Below, piece after piece: positions 35,411 to 47,208 of a stretch of 64,000 nucleotides of DNA. The notes beneath the pieces were generated by a model. That model saw only the letters and a list, made by a program, of their open reading frames with translations, did no database searches and was not told where the DNA came from. Position 1 is the first letter of the stretch. Each line of letters starts with the position of its first letter. The position numbers and the translations under genes are program-made. The stretch comes from Imbricaverruca yamaguchii (lineage: Eukaryota > Arthropoda > Thecostraca > Neoverrucidae): the NCBI GenBank assembly GCA_034440575.1, contig JAOTOL010001274.1, forward strand, positions 455,685 through 519,684, read 5' to 3'.

Positions 35411-36290
35411 TTATTTTCGTTATTCTTGCTTTTTAATAACGCAACGGTCATTTCGAAGCAGGTATGCAAACAATGGCGGAAAGTCTGAAATCATGTACGA
35501 AAAACCGGATGGATGGGCTTATTTCCCCCCTCCAGGGCGGGTGTTAAGTTACTGATACCACAGAAGTGGTGCGCGGACCTAAAAACCACGAACTGTTTGT
35601 CACACCATTTGCATTTCGGGATCGGCACCACGAGGCAGTGTTCCGCTGCTCGTCTGAAGTACCTCTAAAAAGCAACTGTAGACTACGGTAAGTAACTAAG
35701 GGTAAACTATGATAAGTGTCAAACTAAGGGTAAACTATGATAAAGTGTCCAAACGTCTAGAATATGCTCCAGAGCATGAATTCAATCTGGGACTTTGGGG
35801 AAACACATGATAACCTACACAGGAGACTTCATCTGTGTGAGGCATGCGACACTGGTAAACAGATAACTACAACCGAAGACAGCGATAGATGAGCATCGTA
35901 CTCTTTGACCGAGTACAGGAAGTCTTGAACTGGACCAGCACAGGGCACTTCACCACTCATTTCCACGCACGGCGATGCAGGCTGTCCGAAGTGCAAATTC
36001 GAGCGAACCCTGCTCGGAAATGTTGCACTTGCCGAGTCACTGTTTGCCACTTTCTAGTGTGCAAAAGTGCAAAGCCAACACAATATCTCAGATGCGAGTC
36101 GCAAGACTACCTATATTTCACCAGCACCATCCATGGTTACAACCGGCTCACAACCAATCCCGAGCACAGAATTCCAAACTTTATCGTTGACAACGCCACA
36201 TGAGCAATGTCGGTGTCAGGCGTCGTAAGAGGTCTCCTGAAACAGACTTCAGCACGCGCTTCCACCTCAGTTGCCAAGTGTTGAACCGTT
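35411..36290. other. Spacer between ZNF-A and ZNF-B, with the conserved 3' flank (copy 2)
   Basis: 35560-35950 is an older relative of the segment upstream of ZNF-B (38970-39320). Shared words include gaactgtttgtcacaccatt and aagcaactgtagacta. 35955-36255 is the block found after every zinc-finger exon. No gene is recognised. Confidence 0.6.
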
Positions 36291-36424
36291 CCTCCTGATC
36301 CGTAATGTGGTGTCTCACTCGTGTGTCACGACACAGGAAGGTGATGACCCGCGCTCCGGTGAAGGCCAGCATGTGCCTGACCAAGTTTCACTGGGCAGCA
36401 AACAACTCGCCACATTTGTAAGGA
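36291..36424 (-). pseudogene. Degenerate last finger of ZNF-B
   Basis: Past the ZNF-B stop the minus strand still reads YKCGELFAAQ, a stop, then NLVRHMLAFTG. The zinc ligands are incomplete and two bases are missing in the preceding linker. The same decay is present in ZNF-D. Confidence 0.7.
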
Positions 36425-38544
36425 CTATCCGGGGTGGACTCTTAAATGCACAGCCAAACTCCTCTGGGAACCAAACGACCCACCGCAAGTGACGCACCTG
36501 TGTGGCCTCTCTCCCGTGTGGATTCCCATATGTGCGACCAAGCGTCCCTTGAAAGCAAACGCCCTGCCACACGTGTCACAACTGTAAGGTCTCTCTCCCG
36601 TATGGATTCTTCTATGTACACCCAAACTCGACTTGTTGGCAAAACCCCTGTCGCATTCCTCACAATTGTAAGGTCTCTCTCCGGTATGGACTCTTAAATG
36701 TATAACCAAACTCCTCCTGTCACTGAACGTCCAGCCGCACGTATCGCACTTGTGACGTATCTCTCCGGTGTGGACTCTTAAATGTATAACCAAACTCCGC
36801 CTGGCGCTGAACGTCCTGCTGCACGTGTCGCATCTATAAGGTCTCTCTCCGGTGTGGGTTCTCAAGTGACAAATTAAGGAAGCCCTCCCGGCAAACGACC
36901 TGTTACATGTATCGCACGTGTAAGGTCTCTCTCCGGTATGGACCCTTAAATGTGCAACCAAACTCGTCCTGGCACTGAACGTCCTGCCGCACGTATCGCA
37001 CTTGTGAGGTCTCTCTCCGGTGTTGACATGGGTTCTCATGTGACGAATTAAGTGATGCTTCTTGGTAAACGACCTGTTACATGTCCCGCACGTGTAAGGT
37101 CGCTCTCCTGTGTGGGTTTTCATGTGAGTAACTAAGCGGGTCTTTTCGATAAACGACCTGTCACATGTATCGCACGTGTAAGGTCTCTCTCCGGTGTGGG
37201 CTCTCATGTGAGCAACTAAGCGGGCCTTCCCGGCAAACGAACAGTCACATATCTCGCACGTGTAAGGTCGCTCTCCTGTGTGGATTCTCATGTGAACAAC
37301 TAAGGAGGCCTTCCCGGTAAACGACTTATCACATGCCTCGCACGTGTAAGGTCGCTCTCCTGTGTGGGTTCTCATGTGAGTAACTAAGCTGCGCTTCTCG
37401 ATAAACGACCTGCCACATTTCTCGCACGTGTAAGGTCGCTCTCCTGTGTGGGTTCTCATGTGAATAACTAAGCGAATCTTCTCGGCAAACGACCTGTTAC
37501 ATGTCTCGCACGTGTAAGGCCGCTCTCCGGTGTGGGTTTTTATGTGAGTAACTAAGCCGTTCTTTTCGATAAACGACCTGTCACACGTCTCGCACGTGTA
37601 AGGTCGCTCCCCTGTGTGGGTTCTCATGTGAATAACTAAGCGGGTCTTCTGGGTAAACGACCTGGCACATGTCTCGCACGTGTAAGGTCGCTCTCCGGTG
37701 TGGGTTCTCGTGTGACGAATCATGTGGGCCTTCTTGGTAAACGACCTGTTACATGTCTCGCACGTGTAAGGTCGCTCTCCTGCGTGGGTTTTCATGTGAG
37801 TAACTAAGCGGGTCTTTTCGATAAACGACCTGTCACATGTCTCGCACGTGTAAGGTCGCTCCCCTGTGTGGGTTCTCATGTGAATAACTAAGCAAGCCTT
37901 CTCGGTAAACGACCTGTCACATGTCTCGCACTTGTAAGGTCGCTCCCCTGTGTGGGTTCTCATGTGAATAACTAAGCAGGCCTTCTCGGTAAACGACCTG
38001 TCACATGTCTCGCACGTGTAAGGTCGCTCCCCTGTGTGGGTTCTCATGTGAATAACTAAGCGGGCCTTCTCGGTAAACGACCTGTCACATGTCTCGCACG
38101 TGTAAGGTCGCTCCCCAGTGTGGGTTCTCATATGCCGAGCCATATTCTTATTGAAAGTCTTGCCGCACACCTCACAGCTGTACGGCTTCTCTCCTTTGAG
38201 AGTTATCAAGGACCTCTCAGGGTTGAGAATCTGGTCACTGATTATCTGGTTTGAATACCTGCCGCGACTACCACCGCTATATGCCTTCGCACCCGCGTGC
38301 ACTCTGCGGTGCTGAAGCAGACATCCACGTCTCTTGAACACCTTGCCACACACGTCACAGTCGTACGAACTCGCTGTCGGCTGAGTCTCGGGTTGCTGTG
38401 GTGAAGTATCCCCGGTGTGCACAGAGCAGAGACTGCTGTTGCCGTCGTTGGCGCAATTAATACCAAACTGCGATGCAATTCCAGAAGTTGTCGGTTGACC
38501 TAGAAGACGGTTCTTTTCGCAGTCAGAGCGAGACGCAGTTGCAC
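36425..38544 (-). CDS. ZNF-B: C2H2 zinc-finger exon, 22 fingers
   Basis: By family this is a nuclear DNA-binding protein. The exon starts after the tttcag acceptor at 38545-38550. It encodes about 50 Ser/Thr/Gln-rich residues, an isolated first finger, a linker (SNQIISDQILNPERS), a short second finger (10 rather than 12 residues between its Cys and His pairs) and 20 regular fingers. Many share the frame [24 protein letters not shown], a sign of internal finger amplification. Finger 15 has a longer linker (HVNTGERP). It ends HLRVHPG where a two-base loss destroys a further finger. No in-frame ATG is present, so an upstream exon is needed; 44009-44199 is a candidate but its splice phase does not fit directly. 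It is nearly identical to ZNF-D. Confidence 0.9.
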
Positions 38545-38640
38545 CTGAAACCCAAGCAGCAATGTGTATTCAGGAGCATGCTACCCTTGGCAGCGAAGAG
38601 GAAGTCCTGAGTTGGTCCAACACAGGATACGTGAAACTTC

Positions 38641-38830
38641 CGACACTTGGGTGGTATTATTGAGTGGTTCACGACGCACTTTATGCAAATTAACGGCTAA
38701 TGGCGCCGCCCACACTGTTTCGCCGGTGGATCGCGGGATTGGGAAATGTCCCGAGAGGCGCTAATGTCGAACCCGGGACCTTTGGTACCCAGAGCGCAAC
38801 ACCATAACCACTCGGCCATCCCAGTCCCAA
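38641..38830 (-). repeat. Ser/Leu-tRNA-like SINE, copy 1
   Basis: The minus strand begins GGGATGGCCGAGTGGTTATG, with an A box (TGGCCGAGTGG) and a B box (GGGTTCGACAT) as in class II tRNAs, and a short body to about 38641. The homologous places upstream of ZNF-A (34110), ZNF-C (about 48985) and in the third unit (about 59745) read straight through without it. It therefore inserted in the ZNF-B lineage before the recent duplication. Confidence 0.8.
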
Positions 38831-39603
38831 ATTTTCAACACTGAATCAACAACTAACGTGCCTTGAAAGCGTAGAAGAGAGAAGACACGAATAGTACGAC
38901 TTACATTTATCATTTACGAATCTGCGCTAGGTAACTATAGAAATCCTAACTTAACTGATGCCACAGAAGTGGAGCACGGACCCCGGGTGGATGAACTGTT
39001 TGTCACACCATTTCGGTATCGGCACAACGAAGGGACGTTCCACTGCTTAGGCAAAGTACCTCTAAAAAGCAATTGTAGACTAGTGTAAATAAACTACGGG
39101 CAAACTACGTTGCAGTGTCCACACGTAGAAAATATGCTCCAGAGCGTGTATTCAATCGGGGACTTTGCAGCAACACATGATAACCTACACATGAGAATGA
39201 CTGTATCAGTGCGAGGCATGCAATACCGGTAAGCCGTTAACTACAACCCAACGCAGCGATATATGCACATCGTACTCTTTGACTTCTTTGACCGGGTACA
39301 GGAGCTTTAAACTGGAGTAGCTCGGTGTATCTGACATTATTTACACTGCATTAACAAATACTATGCTTTCAAGGTGTCCCAAAGACAACTCACGAATATC
39401 ACCATCGTTGTGTATCATTTGAGACGCTGTGCTAAGTATCTAAACAATTGTTGAGTTACTTATCAACAGTATTGCTATGCCACCTAGCGCGGTACACGGA
39501 CCCGACGAAGCTGAACTGTTTGTCAGACAATTTCCGCGAGGTAGTTCACACTGTTCAGGAAAACTACCGGTAATGATGAGGCGGTGTGTCAGACGCAGCA
39601 CCT
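38831..39603. other. Spacer upstream of ZNF-B
   Basis: Unit-specific flank also found at 53734-54506 and, more diverged, at 59760-60477 (shared words tctaaacaatt, caatttccgcgaggtagttc). No gene. Confidence 0.6.
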
Positions 39604-39907
39604 GTACCGCCCGGTGAGCTGACACGGTATCACCGTACCGTCCGGTGAGCTGACACGGTATCACCGTACCGCCCGGTGATCCTACACGGTATCACCGTAT
39701 CGCCCGGTGAGCTGACACGGTATCACCGTACCGCCCGGTGAGCTGACACGGTATCACCGTATCGCCCGGTGAGCTGACACGGTATCACCGTACCGCCCGG
39801 TGAGCTGACACGGTATCACCGTACCGCCAGGTGAGCCGACACGGTATCACCGTATCGCCCGGTGAGCTGACACGGTATCACCGTACCGCCCGGTGAGCTG
39901 ACACGGG
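39604..39907. repeat. 31-bp palindromic minisatellite, about 10 units (copy 1)
   Basis: The unit is gagctgacacggtatcaccg followed by taccgcccggt. It contains two overlapping dyads: ACGGT-ATC-ACCGT and TCACCG...CGGTGA. The same array is at 54507-54773 (about 8.5 units) and 60478-61280 (about 26 units). Confidence 0.95.
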
Positions 39908-40182
39908 CGTCCGGTGTACCGTGAGCACGGGTGTACCCGTAGTCATGGCCACTGGCATTGATCGACAACCACCACGGCCTTGGCAAAGGCTCGGGCTACT
40001 CATGGCCTTTCTGGTTTTGGAGTGTGAAATCGCAGCACAAATTACCATAACTCAACGGTTTAAACCTGGGCGCGTACCATCACTAAGAAACCAAATCCAT
40101 GGGCGCATGTGCAGGTGGTAATTTTAAACCACCATTGGCCTCACATATCTGCATGGCCTAGAAACACAGGCACTAAGACAAT
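39908..40182. other. Flank between the minisatellite and the TIR transposon
   Basis: Shared with copies 2 and 3 (ggcattgatcgacaaccacc). No gene. Confidence 0.6.
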
Positions 40183-41164
40183 GGGTCTGTTCCCGTGGCT
40201 CCACTAACCTCCACAAACCTCCACTGGTCGTTCCCGTGGCCAACCCAGTGGAGATTTTTCCTCCACCAACCTCCACCAGTGGAGCAAAAGCTACACCAGC
40301 CGAGGAGCAGGGTCCAATTGTGATTTTTCAGTGGAGCTCAATCATGGCGCACTAGTTTCATATATTTGCACGTAAACAACGTCCTTCGTCATATGAATCT
40401 CATCTTCCTGCGTCAACTGAATACCAGGATCATCCTTCGCAATGCAAATATGAAATTACAACTATGAACAATAATAGAAGTAGCAGATGCAGACCACAAA
40501 GCATCCTTTTTGTGGCCTTTGATATACGTCATTCGTCCTAAGGGCAAGATGTCACTTTACCGGCGGGACCGCCGCAATCCCCGAGCCGCAACTGCCGCAA
40601 TGCGGCGCCAACTAAGATTGCACTCAAGCCCGATCGAGGAGGTCGAGAAAGTTGGGATGGGGAAAAGCCAGCATCGGGTAGAAAAGCGTCTCGGGGCCCA
40701 GGTAGCCAGACACCAGATTATATGCTGTACATTAAGAAGGTAGGCTGTAACCAATCACAAAACTGTGGAGACGACTCCTGGTGCTCAACCGAGATGGAAG
40801 AAAGATTGCTTGGTTCATCCCATAGGCAAAAGGAACATCAGTTCTCCCTACGGTTCCTGAGGGCCCCTACATCGCTAGAAATAAAGACAATTTTGGGACT
40901 CGTATTATAAGTCATACTATATTCTATATTCATACTCTATATACTCTATACTCTATACTATATTCATTGTGTGATCATCTGGACAAACATTTAAGGAGCA
41001 ATTTGATCAATAGCGTCAGATACCGCGCCAAACACTTCCTTTTTGTCGCAGAATTCAGACCGCTGTCAGCTGATTTCTCCACCGGTCGTTCCCGTGGGCA
41101 GGTCTCAACTAGCCTCAACTAACCTCCACTGAGTTCCTTCTGGTGGAGCCACGGGAACAGACCC
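40183..41164. mobile_element. Non-autonomous DNA transposon with TIRs, 982 bp (copy 1)
   Basis: Terminal inverted repeats match over about 22 bases (starting GGGTCTGTTCCCGTGGCTCC), and subterminal words (ggtcgttcccgtgg; ccacgggaacgacc) are also inverted. The 3-bp target duplication is AAT (40180-40182 and 41165-41167). The third unit has the uninterrupted target gacaatgca at about 61441-61448. No transposase frame was recognised. A 3-bp duplication is usual for PIF/Harbinger-type elements, but AAT is not their typical TWA and I leave the superfamily open. Confidence 0.88.
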
Positions 41165-42225
41165 AATGCAAACGCTGGTATAAACCGGCGGTATAGGACA
41201 GACTGGGTTCTGGTTCTACCACCACGTGCCGTTACTTTGTCAGGAACATACACATCACGCCACCTGGGCAATTGCACGGGGTAGTGACAGATAGAGGGCC
41301 AGTGATCAGGCATGAACCTCCCGGCAAGCCTACCAATGCTGATGAACCTGTGTGCTAGCACATCGCGTCTCGCCAGAAACGAACGTCAAGACTCACCGGT
41401 TATGGTTCCCAGCTGTTGTTCCCGTGTGGTCGATGTATTGGCGTCTCTGAAAACGAGCACAGATACGTGGGTCACGATCACAATAAACTTAGGTGACCTG
41501 TAGTCCATACGTAACACGAGGCCGCTGGTTTTTAAGCCGCATGGGCACATGAACTGCATCTGCCGTACAGCGTCCACATCATGCATCGAGCGCACAATTA
41601 CCAACGAGGCAGTGGGGTTGACGTAACAAGCCTAGGTATACAGAGGTCATCTGGCGTCAACAGTGACAACTGGGCAGTTCTGATCTTATAGCGTACAAAT
41701 CAGCCAGACATTGAGTGTGTGCGTGGGGGAGAGGGTCATACCATTCAGAGAACTTTATGTCCAGGCGAAATGAAAAGTTCTCTGACATTTACGGTGGTCG
41801 ACTGATCCTTCAGTAATTCCTAAAACAAAATCGAAACACCCCCGAAGTGACGTAACCGACTCAAGGTCAGGTCCACGAGTAAGATGCCAGGGAAGCTCAA
41901 AGCTTTGGCGTGATTGTTTTGAGGCAATAACGATAGTGCCGATGAACTCCTCCCGTTAAAATGTCTCCGTGTCTCGAGCCTCAAACACTCGACCACTGGT
42001 CGTGGTCTACCCTGACGTTCACCTATTGCGGGTGGGCTAGTTCAGGAACACAAAGGGCATAGTGCAACGGGTATGAACTAAGAGTAGAAATTCAATGCTG
42101 CCTTCGGACTTCCAAGTTTTAGATAGACCGATATTTGGGTTTAAGGGCACTTCGACCAAAACTGCTGCCGAGTTTAAAAGGCTTCATCACGCGCAGATAC
42201 CGGGGAATGGCTGGTTTCGATTCTA
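41165..42225. other. Duplicated spacer, nothing recognised
   Basis: Nearly identical to 56032-57092. Short frames only. Confidence 0.5.
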
Positions 42226-42937
42226 GGACAAATGTGCGTAAGGACAAATGTGCGTATTGCAGATGTGCGTAAGCAAATGCATGTAAGCAAATGTACGTAA
42301 GCAATTGTAAATATACGGAAGCAAATATAAATATACGTAAGCAAATGTACGTAAGCAAATATACGTAAGCAAATGTACGTAAGCGCAGATGTACGTCTGG
42401 GAATTATTATATAAGCGCAGATGTATGTATGGCTAAGTTACGTAAGCGCAAACGTACGTATGCGCAAAAGTACGTATGCGCAAATTGTACATAAGCGAAA
42501 ATTACGTGTGTGCAAGAGTACGTAAACGCAAAAGTACGTAGGCGTAAATTCACGTATGCGCAAATGCACGCAAGTGCAAATGCACGTATGCGCAAAAAGT
42601 ACGTATGCGGAAATGTACGTAAACGCAAATGTACGTCAGCGCAAAAGTACGTAAGCGCAAATGAGCGTATGCGCAAATATACGCAAGCGCAAAAGTACGT
42701 ATGCGGAAATGAATACGTACATTTGCACATTTGCACATTTGCATACATTTGTGGATACGTACTTCTGCGCATCCGTAAATTTGCGCTTACATATATTTGC
42801 ACATACATACATTTCCGACGTACATTTTCCATACGTACATCTGCGCTTACGCACATTGGCCATACGTGCATCTGCGCTTCCGTACATTTGCATGCGTACA
42901 TCTGCCATAGGTTCAATTGCTTTACGTACATTTGTCC
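42226..42937. mobile_element. Foldback-like inverted minisatellite (copy 1)
   Basis: The left 490 bases are imperfect repeats of aagcgcaaatgtacgta (about 15-17 bp). Near 42713 the motif switches to its reverse complement, tacgtacatttgcgctt, for about 225 bases. The ends are inverted: ggacaaatgtgcgtaa at the left against ttacgtacatttgtcc at the right. Foldback/Galileo-type transposons have long inverted arms made of short tandem repeats, and this has that structure without a central coding part. No target duplication was identified. Confidence 0.7.
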
Positions 42938-44008
42938 GGTTACCATAGTTTCGGCTGGGATGGTGAAGATGAACGTAGACGCTCCAACCCTACCCAGCAG
43001 AACTGGGAAGATACACATAAAGGCCCAGGAAGTAGCATACTGGCTATTCCGCTGCCCCCCCCCCCCACCCCAAGATACCAGCACAGCTGTAGGGAACGCC
43101 GGCCCCAAGAATCATAAATGGGAGTATTTGTCCGAACCTAGCCCACAACAACGGGCATAATGAAAAAGAAACCGCCTGCGACACGGTTAATTGGCATCCC
43201 ATTTGCAGCACCAACGCGGCTCGTAAAATGTATGAATACTGCAGCAAGCCGCCAGAAAGCTTCCATGTCTGTGGATGGTGCAGCACACCACACAAAAACC
43301 CAGGCCAAAGAGGACTGCTTACTCGTGTGTGGCGACAGGTGTGAAGACGGGCAAAGCGTGCGGTCGAGACGATGGACCAATGGAGACGAGATCTCCCATC
43401 GGCCCGCCCACCGGCGCCAGCGGATCGGTCGCCATGGCGACAGAGGTCGGCCCATCCTGTATGTACAGAAGGGTTGTCAGGGCCATGCAGAGTGGCCGCA
43501 GTCATCAGGGTATCGGTCCAAACCCACCAAGGACACTTACTGGCAGTTGCATTTTTCATTCTATCATATTAGTATTCTAAATTGCATCCTGAACGGAAAC
43601 CAAGCTGTTAAGGTACGAATGTGCGAACTTCGGCACACCTCGTATATCTCCTGGGTAGGCAATCACGCACTACCGCGAACCACGAGCAGTATTTACTCCA
43701 ACTGCCGGACATCTGCAGTGACACTCACTTCCGAAACACCGAGGTAACTCTCCCCACTCGTACACCAACGATCCGGTCCATTAGTTGAACGAACATTGGT
43801 GTGTCCCTCATTTGAAAACGATGTATTGGCGGAGAGATAGCAAATACACCGTGAAACGTCATTCCATTGCAAATAACGCCCAAGCCAAGGCACGCACTGG
43901 GGCCAGGTTTCATCAACAAACGGAAACGATGTGCATAAGTGTTTCTAGCAGAGCGTTAGTCTCTTCTGACAGTGCTTAAAAACGTAAGCTTCATGCTCAT
44001 GAGCTCAC
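42938..44008. other. Conserved duplicated segment of uncertain coding status
   Basis: Long frames are open on both strands over 43044-43747: about 171-195 codons, the minus strand with hydrophobic stretches such as GGFFFIMPVVVG. Neither strand shows a recognised domain. A poly-C run near 43055 differs in length from copy 2 and changes which frames are open. I see nothing that decides between coding and non-coding. Confidence 0.35.
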
Positions 44009-44199
44009 CATTTCATCATCACAGCGTTTGATGTTCAGACGGAGGCGATGATAAGCGGGCCGTGTACATCCTGACCGGATCATCGCGTCCCCATCGCCAT
44101 CTTTTGTAGCATCGCCAAACTCCGACTTGATTGTTGTGCACGCAGGTGACAGCAATAATTGATCCATGTCCATAGTTATGTTTTGTGATATAGATGACA
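44009..44199 (-). CDS. Candidate first coding exon of a zinc-finger gene (copy 1)
   Basis: On the minus strand a strong acceptor (tttctcattccccag) ends at 44200 and a strong donor (ATG|GTGAGC) follows 44009. Between them an ATG at 44173 opens 55 codons (MDMDQLLLSPAC, TIKSEF, acidic KDGDGD, then basic RLRLNIKRC). IKSE fits the SUMO-attachment consensus. It lies upstream of ZNF-A and ZNF-B on the same strand and was duplicated with them. The exon ends in phase 0, while the zinc-finger exons begin with the last two bases of a codon, so a direct join does not work and another exon would be required. It may belong to a different gene. One residue differs in copy 2 (Arg to Trp). Confidence 0.45.
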
Positions 44200-45580
44200 C
44201 TGGGGAATGAGAAATCGGTCAGTCATTCGTATTATGTGGGGATAAACAGCCAACCTACGAGTGTGTTGCCACATATTTTGGCGTGAATTATTGACGGTTC
44301 GGTGCTCACAGCTTGTTCAATTTGTTTGCGTCAACTGCTGCTGGCAAGATGTCCCTTCAAGCCGTTCACATCACGAACTCTAGCCAGACAGCCGGAGAAG
44401 ACGAGAAGAGGTGAACACACACGATGACACGAACAACTAGACCACAAACAATGTGCACCCACCAAAACCATCGAACACCGAATCCCAGGCTAAGCAAATC
44501 TTCGAATGATCGTGATATGAGCCAACATTACTCGGTTTTCGAGCCAGGTGCAAGTCTAGCTTTATTTCGTCTTGCTCGCATTCGCTGCTGGAAACACTGC
44601 TGGATAACTCCCGCGAAGCCAGGGGGTTGAAATCTTTATTTTCACCTCATACTTTCAGACTGAATTGTGAAAATGGCAATTTAACATCAACAGAGGACAC
44701 AAACAGGGGTCCAGACCCCCGACCCATCCGGAACCTCCAACCATAGTACGAAATGCGTCAAGCGCAGACATTTGCTGTCCAGAGGATCCGTAGCGTCACC
44801 AAGCAGGTTATTTTGGAACAGGGATACGTAAAACGGGAAGGCGAAAATTCAGGTATTGATATTCTCAAGAAAGTAGTAACTATTTTCCAAGATAATACAT
44901 ACCCAAAGGTAAAATTCTATACTATCCCCACATGTAATTTCAGTGCATGATATTCGTACAGGGCAGAAACCTTAAGGGAACCACCAATCTGTGCATGCAC
45001 ATGCTCATCGGAAATTTCAATTGTAGCTTAACCCGGCCTCTCCGGTCAGATCCTCACATCCCGTCACCCCGTCTCGGTGGGGGGGGGGGGTGATAGGAAC
45101 CCTCCTTGTAGTCTCCAAACTAAGCGTCGCACGAAAACAAAAGAGGTGTCATCGGAAAGCGCTCCATGAATATGGCCCGACACCAGCCCAAATTCCCCGG
45201 GGAAAAGGGGGCGGTTGAAGACCCCCTCCCCCGAGACGGTGCCGGTTAAAGTAAGGCATGTTGGAACACTTCCCGGCCAACATAATACACACCGATTTAT
45301 CATTAATCCGTGAATGCCTAAGCCAGTTCCTTCTCATTGATCTGTGCCCAATCACTTGAGAGGTGAGGCCACTGAAAATAAATCGATAGTCGTATAACTA
45401 CTTTCCAAGCAATGGCATTGTATATCAAATTGCAATATTCTATACCCATCCACCTTCTCATTTGAAAGATACAATTATGAACTACAGTACCAGGTACAGT
45501 AGTGAGAGCTCGGAACAACCTTTCTTCGTTACTTATATAAGTACCTACTGAGGTGTCTTCGTAACACACATATGTACCTG
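44200..45580. other. Upstream flank and unique spacer; duplication ends near 44743
   Basis: Similarity to copy 2 ends at about 44743 (ggaacctcca). From there to about 46700 the sequence is unique in the window. A poly-G run lies near 45078-45090. No gene is recognised. Confidence 0.5.
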
Positions 45581-45584
45581 TACC

Positions 45585-45732
45585 CACATCGCTACACATA
45601 GGTACCCACATCGCTACACATAGGTACCCACATCGCTACACTACATCGCTACACATAGGTACCCACATCGATACACCTAGGTACCCACATCGCTACACAC
45701 AGGAACTCACATCGCTACACATAGGTACCTAC
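45585..45732. repeat. 22-bp minisatellite (acataggtacccacatcgct)
   Basis: About seven copies with small variants. Confidence 0.9.
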
Positions 45733-46594
45733 TCAGGAACAACATTCCTCGAGCTATTCGCAAGCGTGGTTTCTTGCCGCCTGTAACTCGCAGGATGGGC
45801 ACAATAATGACTCCTGACGCGTATGTGTTGGTGACAAATTTTGGTGGGGTATGGTGCATGGTAAGGACAAACTTTCGCCAAAAGGGACACCAGAATGACT
45901 ATCGACCTGCCGTCGCACAAGAGACGATTCCTCCCTGCATTCGTGGAGGCAGAGCACGAAAAAGCTTCGGTGATATTTGCTGGAGAGCATTTGGTCAGGG
46001 AATGGTTGTAACAGTTTGAATGATGTCGGATGAACATTGACGGCAGGCGGTAATACATATGGTACATAGATACGTGAAAATGTATATGCGTGCAGATTTG
46101 TACTACTTCTGATGAAACGGCAAGCTTTCATAACACCAAGCAATAGAATCATACATTTTATTGGCAACGTTTCGGTTCACTCATTTCACAAGCCAACTCC
46201 AAGATAATGTACGTGCAGGCGGAAATTTAACAATTGCCCTATTCTCCACTCATGTTACAGGACGTAAATAACGCAGTGCTTGCCTTCGGTGAAACTGAAT
46301 GTACCAAACACTTGTATAGTCAATTGCAAAGGACATTTACAAAACTTGATATTTCGTCGTTAGTTCATTTTCATTCGACTATTTCAATGTTTGGTTTACG
46401 CAGTGTCAGCGCAGGCAAACGCTACAACTTCCGCCTCGCGACCTGTGTTCAGGAAACCACAAGTGCTAAACATCGGTAGGCGTGCACGTCTTCTGGAATA
46501 GGCATGTAGCTTGATAACGGCGTGAACCGAAATGTTACCACTAAAAGTATTGACCTATTGTACTGTGCTTTCAGGTATATATTATATACCATAT

Positions 46595-46597
<3 letters not shown>
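45733..46597. other. Intergenic, nothing recognised
   Basis: No supported feature. Confidence 0.45.

Positions 46598-46690
<93 letters not shown>
46598..46690. repeat. (AT)n microsatellite
   Basis: Uninterrupted AT dinucleotides for about 90 bases. Confidence 0.95.
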
Positions 46691-46691
<1 letters not shown>

Positions 46692-46744
46692 AGATTATCA
46701 AGGATAAGTGGCCGGTTGTTCCACTGTTACAATCCGCGCAATGC

Positions 46745-47180
46745 CCACCTCTCTAACACCGATGCGTACTATGTTAACTCCGAAGCCCAAGAGCCAAAGT
46801 GACCGCACCTCATACGGCCGGGTTATTATGCATTCCGTGCAAGAAGGAAAGAACACCTGGAAAATTCGTAGTGTAGATATTGTCGTTGACCCCAAATTTC
46901 CTCGCACGGCGATGCAGGTTGTCCGAAGTGCAAATTGGAGCCGAATATGCTCGGAAATATTGCACTTGCCGAGTCAGTGCTTGCCACCTCCTGGTGTGCA
47001 AAGCCTACACAATATCTCAGATGAGAGTCGAAAGACTGCCTATATTCCACCAGCACCATCGATGGTTACAACCGGCTCACAACCAATCCCCAGCACAGAA
47101 TTCCAAACATTATCGTTGACAACGCCACACGAGTAATGTCGGTATCAGGAGTCACCAGGTGGGTGGGTACTCGTATGACC
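46745..47180 (-). repeat. Conserved 3' flank of the zinc-finger unit (downstream of ZNF-C)
   Basis: Resembles 31035-31480 (older copy, roughly three quarters identical by eye) and contains the shared tgtccgaagtgcaaatt and tgcacttgccgagtca words. It marks the left end of the older duplication unit. Confidence 0.65.
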
Positions 47181-47208
47181 CACCAACCTGACGCATCCAG
47201 CATCCACA

